DNA from: Mycobacterium sp.
Lineage (GTDB): Bacteria > Actinomycetota > Actinomycetes > Mycobacteriales > Mycobacteriaceae
Assembly (NCBI GenBank): GCA_016197405.1
Contig: JACPVR010000020.1
Span: 1-64,000 of the forward strand
Direction of reading: 5' to 3'
DNA length: 64,000 bases
Under the pieces are notes generated by a model. The model was not told the origin of the DNA. It ran no database searches and worked only from the letters and a program-made list of their open reading frames with translations. The position numbers and the translations under genes were made by a program. Positions 58,506-64,000 of this stretch are shown here, piece after piece; the stretch's first letter is position 1, and each line of letters starts with the position of its first letter.

Positions 58506-59366
58506 ATGCACCTGCCATTCGTCGGGGCCGAGGCCGTCGCCGCGGGCACGCTGACCCGCGGCCAGCTGCGGTGGCGCAACAGCGCGGTACACCGCGGTGT
58601 CTACCTACCCAATGGGGCGCAACTGTCGGTCGCCACGAATGCGGCCGCCGCCTGGCTGTGGACCGGCCGTCGAGGAGTCATCACGGGCCGGGCCGCGGCC
58701 GCGCTGCACGGTGCATCCTGGGTCGACGCCGATACTCCGATCGAGGTCATCGCCGAACACACCCGGCGGCGTCCCGGGGTCCGGGTCTACGAGGAACGCA
58801 TCGCAGCCGACGAGATCTGCCATATCGGTGACCTGCCGGTCACGACGCCCGCCCGGACCGCGCTGTGTATCGGCAGACGCCTGCCCCGCAACACCGCCGT
58901 CGCGCACCTGGACGCACTCGCCGCCGCGACCGGTCTCACCGCGGTCGAGATCATCGAATTGGCACAGCGCTATGGCGGCACCCGGGGCATCCGCCGGGCT
59001 CGCACGGCGGTAGGCCTGATGGATGCCGGGGCCCAGTCACCGAAAGAATCCTGGCTGCGGCTTGCACTCGTCGATGGCGGCCTGCCGCGGCCACGAACAC
59101 AGATAAGAGTGACCGATGGACGCAGGACGGCCTTCCTCGATATGGGCTGGGAGGAACCCAAAGTCGGACTTGACTACGAGGGCGATCATCACCGCGCGCA
59201 GCGTTCGACCTATGTCAGTGATATCGCGCGGTACGCCATGATCGAACGGCTGGGCTGGCTCGATCTCCGGGTCGTCGCCGAACACAGCACGGCCTTCACC
59301 ATCAATCGGGTGCGCGAAGCCTTCAGGCAACGCAATTTCACGCCGACTTCTGCATCAGGGCTGTGA
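58506..59366 (+). CDS. DUF559 / Vsr-like endonuclease-fold protein with AbiEi-like N-terminus
   Basis: The 286-residue protein has an N-terminal region (LRWRNSAVHRGVYLPNG, RAAAALHGASWVD, VTTPARTALCIGRRL) resembling AbiEi-type antitoxin winged-helix proteins. The C-terminal nuclease-like fold has ESWLRLALVDGGLPRPRTQI, FLDMGWEEPKVGLDYEGDHH and YAMIERLGWLDLRVV, fitting the DUF559 PD-(D/E)xK pattern. Rapidly growing mycobacteria carry many such genes of unknown role; defence or toxin-antitoxin functions are guesses. The final codons and the stop lie inside the right-hand 65-bp repeat, so the repeat supplies its C-terminus. No AbiEii-like partner is adjacent. Confidence 0.8.
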   Translation: MHLPFVGAEAVAAGTLTRGQLRWRNSAVHRGVYLPNGAQLSVATNAAAAWLWTGRRGVITGRAAAALHGASWVDADTPIEVIAEHTRRRPGVRVYEERIAADEICHIGDLPVTTPARTALCIGRRLPRNTAVAHLDALAAATGLTAVEIIELAQRYGGTRGIRRARTAVGLMDAGAQSPKESWLRLALVDGGLPRPRTQIRVTDGRRTAFLDMGWEEPKVGLDYEGDHHRAQRSTYVSDIARYAMIERLGWLDLRVVAEHSTAFTINRVREAFRQRNFTPTSASGL

Positions 59367-59405
59367 ATTCCGTCGGAGAACGACCGTGGTGCAGAAGTCG
59401 GCGCG
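59341..59405. repeat. 65-bp palindrome-ended repeat, right copy
   Basis: It has the same arms CGACTTCTGC and GCAGAAGTCG and the same length and orientation as the copy at 58380-58444. The first 26 bases are the end of the DUF559 coding sequence. The last bases reach to within six bases of the arcA stop. Together the two copies bracket exactly one gene. Confidence 0.75.
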
Positions 59406-59410
59406 AAGAC

Positions 59411-60613
59411 TTAGAGCGCGTCGCGGGCTACCGGGCAGGACATACAACGCGGGCCGCCGCGGCCGGTGCCCAACTCCGACGCCGATATCCGCAACACCTC
59501 GATACCGGAATCCTCCAGGCGCGCATTGGTTTCGGAGTTACGTTCGTAGGCGACGACGACGCCGGGCGCCAGCGCCAGCACGTTGTTGCCGTCATCCCAC
59601 TGCTCGCGCTCGGCGGTCACCGGATCCAGCCCGGTGTCGATGATCCTGAGCCGCTCGATGCCCATCGCCGCCGCGGCAGCCTCGACGAACGGCGCCGCAT
59701 CACTGATCGCCACACCGTCTTCCGAACGCCGAATGGTGAAGGCCGACAACGAATCGACGATGTTCGGATACATCACCACCGCGTCGGCGTCGACCATGGT
59801 GCACACGGTGTCCAGATGCATCTGGGCCCGCTCCTGGGCTATCGGCACCGCCAACACGGTATGGGCCAGGCCGTCGTCGAACAGGCTGCGCGCCAGCGCT
59901 TCCGCACCGGCAGGGGTGGTCCGCTCACCGACCCCGACGGCGACCACACCGGGCGAGAGCAACAACACATCCCCGCCCTCCACGGGCGCCGAGCGCGATT
60001 CGTAGGCCCGCCGCACCCCGAGGAACCGCGGGTGGTGGGCGTAGATCAGGTCGGTCAGTGAGGTTTCCCGGATCCGGGCGGGTAGCGCCAGCGAGGTGAT
60101 GGCGACCCGCGGCCCGATCCAGAACGACGAGTCCCGGGTGAAAAGCAGATTGGGCAGCGGCTCGATCACGAAATCACCACCGTGATGCATCCGACGCACC
60201 AATGACAGTTGCCCACCGGACACCGGGAACTCGGTGAACGTCATGCCGGCCATCAGCACATGAGCGAGCGCCGATGCGTCCAGACCACGCAAATACGCCG
60301 AAAGCTCCTGTGCCAGCGGCAAACCCAGCCTACGAGAGTCGACCGCCGCGGAGATACCGTGCATCCGCGCGGCGCCGCTGGCCAAAGCCTCGGTCAGCAG
60401 GTCGGCGAGCAGCAGCACCGAGACACCGCGCGAGCGCAGCAGTTCGGCGAAAGCATCGTGTTCCTGTTGCGCACGCGCCACCCAGGGCAATCCGTCGAAC
60501 AGCAGTTTGTCGCTGTTGCGCGGGGTCAGTCGTTGCAGTTCCGCACCAGGGCGGTGCAGGATCACCTCCCGCAGCGTTCCGACCTCGGTATTGCAGCCCA
60601 ACGTGACACTCAC
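59411..60613 (-). CDS. arcA: arginine deiminase
   Basis: ArcA converts arginine to citrulline and ammonia. The 400-residue guanidine-group hydrolase shows EVGTLREVILHRPGAELQRLTPRN, GMTFTEFPVSGGQLSLVRRMHHGGDFVIEPLPNLLFTRDSS (in pieces, with catalytic FTRD), APVEGGDVLLL, MHLDTVCTMVD with the catalytic histidine, and the C-terminal GTGRGGPRCMSCPVARD with the nucleophile cysteine. The GTG at 60613 is used because it matches the known N-terminus. No arcB, arcC or arcD follows, as in M. tuberculosis. It is divergent from soxR. Confidence 0.94.
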   Translation of the reverse strand: MSVTLGCNTEVGTLREVILHRPGAELQRLTPRNSDKLLFDGLPWVARAQQEHDAFAELLRSRGVSVLLLADLLTEALASGAARMHGISAAVDSRRLGLPLAQELSAYLRGLDASALAHVLMAGMTFTEFPVSGGQLSLVRRMHHGGDFVIEPLPNLLFTRDSSFWIGPRVAITSLALPARIRETSLTDLIYAHHPRFLGVRRAYESRSAPVEGGDVLLLSPGVVAVGVGERTTPAGAEALARSLFDDGLAHTVLAVPIAQERAQMHLDTVCTMVDADAVVMYPNIVDSLSAFTIRRSEDGVAISDAAPFVEAAAAAMGIERLRIIDTGLDPVTAEREQWDDGNNVLALAPGVVVAYERNSETNARLEDSGIEVLRISASELGTGRGGPRCMSCPVARDAL

Positions 60614-60652
60614 ACAGAGCACGGTAGCGCGATCAGTGCCGTCTCCGGTGAC

Positions 60653-60668
60653 CTCAACTATTGTTGAG
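60653..60668. promoter_or_regulatory. SoxR operator
   Basis: CTCAAC-TATT-GTTGAG is a perfect 16-base dyad, extended on the left by CC, in the style of the CCTCAA...TTGAGG SoxR site. It ends six bases before the soxR ATG and lies 40 bases upstream of the divergent arcA start. Autoregulation of soxR is likely, control of arcA possible. Confidence 0.65.
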
Positions 60669-60674
60669 AGTCCT

Positions 60675-61106
60675 ATGAACGAGCATGAGATGACGCCGGG
60701 GGAACTGGCGCAACGCGCCGGCGTCGCGATATCCGCACTGCATTTCTATGAGCGTGAAGGACTGATCTCGAGTCGCCGGACCTCGGGCAACCAGCGTCGC
60801 TATACCCGTGAGACATTGCGCCGGGTGGCGTTCATCCGGATGTCGCAGCGGCTGGGCATTCCGCTGGCCCGGGTGCGTGACGCGCTGGCGACCCTGCCCA
60901 CCGACCGCATCCCCACCAGCCGGGATTGGGCCAAATTGTCCGCGGGCTGGCGACAGGATCTCGACGACCGGATCGTGCATCTGCAGCGTCTGCGCGACAA
61001 CCTGGCCGACTGCATAGGGTGCGGCTGCCTGAGCCTGAAAAACTGCACACTGACCAACCCCGGTGACGTTCTGGCCGAACGCGGCCCCGGCGCCGTGCGG
61101 CTGTAA
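60675..61106 (+). CDS. soxR: SoxR-type redox-sensing MerR regulator
   Basis: The 143-residue protein has a MerR helix-turn-helix (PGELAQRAGVAISALHFYEREGLI, RRYTRETLRRVAFIRMSQRLGIPL) and a long dimerisation helix. The [2Fe-2S] ligand motif DCIGCGCLSLKNC occupies residues near 114-126, all four cysteines present. SoxR proteins respond to redox-cycling compounds or nitric oxide. The operator lies immediately in front of the ATG. No SoxS is expected in actinobacteria; direct targets are likely elsewhere or next door. I do not recall soxR here in M. tuberculosis. Confidence 0.94.
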   Translation: MNEHEMTPGELAQRAGVAISALHFYEREGLISSRRTSGNQRRYTRETLRRVAFIRMSQRLGIPLARVRDALATLPTDRIPTSRDWAKLSAGWRQDLDDRIVHLQRLRDNLADCIGCGCLSLKNCTLTNPGDVLAERGPGAVRL

Positions 61107-61145
61107 TACCGCCATCATCGAACACCTGTGCGATACACTGGCACC

Positions 61146-61751
61146 GTGTCTGTGCCGGTGCAGGAGTCGCTCTTCGACCACACCGAACGCCGCTGGCTGA
61201 CCAATGGCGCGTGGATCGATGTGCGGGTGGGCTGGCTGGACCGCCCGCAGGATTCGGCGACGCTTTTCGACGAACTGCGGACCGCCATACCGTGGCGGTC
61301 CGAACGACGGCAGATGTACGACCGGGTGCTCGACGTGCCGCGCCTGGTGAGTTTTCACGACCTGGTCAACGACGAGGCCCCGCACGACGCGGTCAAACAA
61401 CTCCGCCGCCGCCTCAACGACATCTACGCCGGCGAACTCGGCGAACCGTTCACCACCGCGGGACTATGCCTCTACCGCGACGGCAACGACAGCGTCGCCT
61501 GGCACGGCGACAACATCGGGCGAAGCAGCACCGAGGACACCATGGTCGCGATCGTCGGCCTCGGTGCCACGCGCACGTTCGCGCTGCGACCCCGCGGCGG
61601 CGGACCGTCACTGCGGATCCAGCACCGCCACGGCGATCTGCTGGTCATGGGCGGCACCTGCCAGCGCACCTGGGAGCACTCGATACCGAAGACCGCACGA
61701 CCCACCGGGCCGCGCATCAGCATCCAATTCCGGCCGCGCGATGTGCGCTAG
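61146..61751 (+). CDS. alkB: AlkB-like 2-oxoglutarate/Fe(II) dioxygenase
   Basis: The 201-residue protein repairs alkylated bases by oxidative demethylation if it acts like AlkB. The iron ligands are in VAWHGDNIG (HxD) near residue 120 and WEHSIPKT near 180; the 2-oxoglutarate arginines are in PRISIQFRPRD at the end. It matches Rv1000c. The GTG at 61146 is chosen because TACACT (61134-61139) is a good -10 box that places transcription start at the codon itself, suggesting a leaderless mRNA. Its stop shares CTAG with the convergent lipoprotein gene. Confidence 0.9.
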   Translation: MSVPVQESLFDHTERRWLTNGAWIDVRVGWLDRPQDSATLFDELRTAIPWRSERRQMYDRVLDVPRLVSFHDLVNDEAPHDAVKQLRRRLNDIYAGELGEPFTTAGLCLYRDGNDSVAWHGDNIGRSSTEDTMVAIVGLGATRTFALRPRGGGPSLRIQHRHGDLLVMGGTCQRTWEHSIPKTARPTGPRISIQFRPRDVR

Positions 61752-62413
61752 CCGGGCTTTCTGATCGCGGCGACGGCCGCGGTCAGCAGATTCTCGGCCC
61801 GTTTGGTGTCCACCGGTGCCACCGGTTTATCCGGCACGACGAGCGGGTTGGCCGTGACGATCACCTGGTAAACGCCGAATTGTGCCCGGTAGGAATAGAT
61901 CTCACCGGTCTGCGGCTTGCCGTTGATGGTGGTCTGCAAGACCCGGTGCACGCCGAGGGTGAGCACGTCGGCGATCTGCGGTACCGGCACCGACTCGACG
62001 GTGCCGCGCAACGGGCCGCCCGCGAAGGAGACCTTGCGGCAGTTGTCAGCGGGCTCGATGATCGGAATGGGCTTGGAGGTCTCCAGCGCCAGCACGATGA
62101 AGCGGTTCCCGTTGCCCTCCGCCGAGACCGCGGCCATATTGCCCTTCAGATCCGCGGGCATGGCTTGGCCCTCCGCGAAGGCGGAGCAATCGGCAGGGTC
62201 GAACTTCACCCCTTCCGGCAGCTTCTGGGCCTCCAGCACCTTCGGGTCGATACCGGTGGTCGGCACGTCCTTGATGGTGAACTCCGGACCGAACGACGAC
62301 TTGACGTCGGACACCTTGTTGATATTGGCCGTCGGGTCATCAGGCGTGGTCGCCGAGCAGGCAGTCAGCACTCCCGCGCAGACGGCGACGAGCAGTCCCG
62401 TGGTTTTGCGCAC
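61748..62413 (-). CDS. DUF5642 lipoprotein, first of two
   Basis: The 221-residue exported protein has the signal MRKTTGLLVAVCAGVLTAC with lipobox LTAC and a mature domain of the mycobacterial DUF5642 type. The domain includes SFGPEFTIKDVPTTGIDP, LPEGVKFDPADCSAFAEG, ADNCRKVSF, and YRAQFGVYQVIVTANPLV. Two mature cysteines may pair. It corresponds in position and style to Rv0999. Function unknown. It sits 15 bases downstream of a second DUF5642-like gene, an apparent tandem duplication. Confidence 0.82.
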   Translation of the reverse strand: MRKTTGLLVAVCAGVLTACSATTPDDPTANINKVSDVKSSFGPEFTIKDVPTTGIDPKVLEAQKLPEGVKFDPADCSAFAEGQAMPADLKGNMAAVSAEGNGNRFIVLALETSKPIPIIEPADNCRKVSFAGGPLRGTVESVPVPQIADVLTLGVHRVLQTTINGKPQTGEIYSYRAQFGVYQVIVTANPLVVPDKPVAPVDTKRAENLLTAAVAAIRKPG

Positions 62414-62428
62414 GGGGCCCCAATCTAC

Positions 62429-63115
62429 TCACGACCCGGACTCGCCGCGCAGCACGGACACGGTGCGCGCCAACAGGTCGGCGGCGAAATCGGGCGCCAG
62501 CGGCGGGCTCGTCGACCCCGGATCGGTCACCAGCGTGACGAATACCCGGTGGTCGGCGAGGTAGGCGACGAAGGTGTGCGCCGCTGAATCGGTCTCGGTG
62601 CCTGATTCGACGACGGTGCGTATCACCGCCGACACCCCGACCGTGACGGCATCGGCGATGGCCGGTGACTCCGTGAGCGTGACATCGGCCCAGGAGTGCG
62701 CACCCGCGAGCGTCCACCGGCCACACTCGGTGGGCAGTGCCGGTTCGAACGCGCCGGTGCCCGGTGCCACGACCACGTAGACGATGCCGCCGGCACCCGA
62801 TCCGGAGAATCCGCGGGCCGCGGCGGGGTCCACCACGGCATCGGCGGGATCGATCAGACCCAGGCACTGCGCGGGGTCGGCGGCCGAGCCCGCGGGGAAT
62901 CCCCATAACCCCGTGGGCACCGGCACTCCGTCGGCCCCGGCGACTTCATAGCCGGGCGGGAGCTCACCACGGACCCGGTCGATACGGCTCGGGTCGATTC
63001 GTCCGGAGCCCGTCGCCGTTGCCGGAGAAGGTGTTTCCGGCGCGCGACTCGGTCCAGGTTGCGCGCACCCGACGGTGCACACAACCACGATGCTGACGAG
63101 CGCCGACAGACGCAC
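62429..63115 (-). CDS. DUF5642-like lipoprotein, second of two
   Basis: The 228-residue protein has a short signal ending VGC (VSIVVVCTVGC), a proline/serine/threonine-rich linker, and a domain with RVRGELPPGYEV, DPAQCLGLIDPADA, ALPTECGRWTL and AHTFVAYLADHRVFVTLV. The layout (two cysteines, ELPPGYEV start, terminal strand before a helix) parallels the gene downstream, although identity is low. Likely a surface lipoprotein of unknown role. The two genes probably form one transcript. Confidence 0.78.
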   Translation of the reverse strand: MRLSALVSIVVVCTVGCAQPGPSRAPETPSPATATGSGRIDPSRIDRVRGELPPGYEVAGADGVPVPTGLWGFPAGSAADPAQCLGLIDPADAVVDPAAARGFSGSGAGGIVYVVVAPGTGAFEPALPTECGRWTLAGAHSWADVTLTESPAIADAVTVGVSAVIRTVVESGTETDSAAHTFVAYLADHRVFVTLVTDPGSTSPPLAPDFAADLLARTVSVLRGESGS

Positions 63116-63184
63116 AGCGTGTTGATATCACGGACTCGAAGATTCGGGCGGGCGACAGGCCGTTGTTCCCCTACCCTGAGGCGC

Positions 63185-64000
63185 GTGTGCACCCGAATGC
63201 TCTGGAATACAAATAGCCTCGCCGTCTTGACCGGTCGCACCATGGACTGGGCGGAGTCGACCGAACCGCTGCTGGTGGCATCGCCGCGCGGTCAGCATCG
63301 CGACGGCGGCGCCTTGGCCGGAACCGTCGTCGTGGCGGACAACCCGCTGCGCTGGACCAGCCGGTACGCCACCCTGGTGACCACGGTGTACGGCCTCGGC
63401 GGTATCGACGGCTTCAACGAGAGCGGCCTGTCTGCTCACGGACTCTATTTGCAGACAACCGATTTCGGCCCCCGCGATGCGACCAAGCCGGGCGTGCACG
63501 CAGGGTTGTGGACCCAGTACCTGCTCGATCAGGCCGCCGACGTCGACGAAGCACTGGCGCTTCTGGCCGACATCGACATCGTGATGGTCAGCGCGCACGG
63601 ACACGACGCCACCATCCACCTCGCGCTGGAGGACTCCTCCGGCGATTCGGCCATAGTCGAGTTCGCCGGTGGGGTTCCGCTCATTCACCACGGCCGCCAG
63701 TTCACCTTGATGACCAACGATCCGACATACGACGAACAGCTCGAACTTCTTGCCCAGCATGACTTTTCACACCCGCGAGGCGATATGCCGCTACCAGGCA
63801 ACGTCAACGCCGTCGACCGATTCCAGCGGGCCGCCTACTATTCCGCGCTGCTGCCCGAACCGAAGTCCGAGCGCGAAGCTGTGGCCGGGGTCCTCGCGGT
63901 GATGCGCAATGTGTCGGTCCCCTTCGGAGCGCCGTACGACGATTTCGGGATCTACAACACCGAATACCGCACGGTATGCGACCTGACCAACAAGGCCTAC
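63185..64000 (+). CDS. linear-amide C-N hydrolase (choloylglycine hydrolase/penicillin acylase-like), 5' part
   Basis: The reading frame starts with GTG then TGC, so removal of methionine exposes an N-terminal cysteine nucleophile, as in conjugated bile acid hydrolase and penicillin V acylase. CTRMLWNTNSLAVLTGRTMDW contains the conserved Arg and Asp of the family (R-x-M-D-W), and GLGGIDGFNESGLSAHGLYL and LMTNDPTYDEQLELL with the conserved Asn follow. No signal peptide precedes it, so it is cytosolic unless the start is further upstream. TACCCT at 63172-63177 suggests a leaderless mRNA. At least 272 codons are present; the 3' end lies beyond the window. The substrate is unknown. Confidence 0.85.
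   Translation, partial: MCTRMLWNTNSLAVLTGRTMDWAESTEPLLVASPRGQHRDGGALAGTVVVADNPLRWTSRYATLVTTVYGLGGIDGFNESGLSAHGLYLQTTDFGPRDATKPGVHAGLWTQYLLDQAADVDEALALLADIDIVMVSAHGHDATIHLALEDSSGDSAIVEFAGGVPLIHHGRQFTLMTNDPTYDEQLELLAQHDFSHPRGDMPLPGNVNAVDRFQRAAYYSALLPEPKSEREAVAGVLAVMRNVSVPFGAPYDDFGIYNTEYRTVCDLTNKAY

Overview
The window is chromosomal DNA of high GC content from a mycobacterium, most likely a rapidly growing Mycolicibacterium-type species. From memory of the family, the gene order from kdpE/ppx to arcA/alkB follows the M. tuberculosis Rv1000c-Rv1028c neighbourhood in reverse: kdp, ppx2, DUF501, ftsB-like, eno, lpqU, mazG, mfd, tetR, tRNA-Gln, glmU, prs, lpqT, rplY, pth, pks16, ispE, ksgA, rpfB, tatD, metG, pabB, rsmI, pmt, arcA, alkB and DUF5642 lipoproteins. 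The starts, overlaps and many near-identical motifs support this.

Layout. 1-260 is AT-richer DNA with an inverted repeat that looks like a mobile-element end, followed by a tRNA with a UAA anticodon. 447-5474 is a loose set of accessory genes: a small unknown protein, an Rv0910-like SRPBCC protein, a HAD phosphatase, an F420-dependent oxidoreductase, an NlpC/P60-like protein and a degenerate PLP-barrel protein. 5701-13923 is a complete potassium-scavenging operon (two tiny membrane peptides, then kdpA, B, C, D, E). 13988-18320 holds ppx2, a DUF501 gene, an FtsB/DivIC-like gene, eno and lpqU. 18398-21885 is an iron-boxed efeUOB iron-uptake operon, followed by a free-standing PE-PPE-domain hydrolase. 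23401-36000 contains housekeeping genes (mazG, mfd, glmU, prs, arsC-like, lpqT, rplY, pth). 35961-46415 contains a DrrAB-like exporter, the pks16 acyl ligase, ispE, a soluble Ser/Thr kinase, ksgA, rpfB, tatD and metG.

The most striking region is 46422-54700, which sits between metG and pabB. It carries an overlapping two-gene operon. The first gene is a 1489-residue CheB-CheR-coiled coil-PAS-PAS-PAS-GGDEF-EAL fusion. The second is a complete PAS-GAF-PHY bacteriophytochrome photosensory core with no kinase or other output domain. Divergent from this pair is an ECF41-type sigma factor with its FAD-dependent oxidoreductase partner, preceded by a sequence matching the known ECF41 promoter. Together these look like an acquired or lineage-specific light/redox to cyclic-di-GMP signalling island. 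No chemoreceptor, CheA or flagellar gene is present.

54731-64000 returns to the conserved backbone: pabB-like, rsmI, pmt, arcA, soxR with an operator, alkB, two DUF5642 lipoproteins and the 5' part of an Ntn-hydrolase gene cut by the window end. A DUF559 gene flanked by two 65-bp palindrome-ended repeats interrupts it. A second dispersed family, 57 bp with nine-base terminal inverted repeats, occurs at 3756 and 13927, with possible diverged copies at 37851 and 40896.
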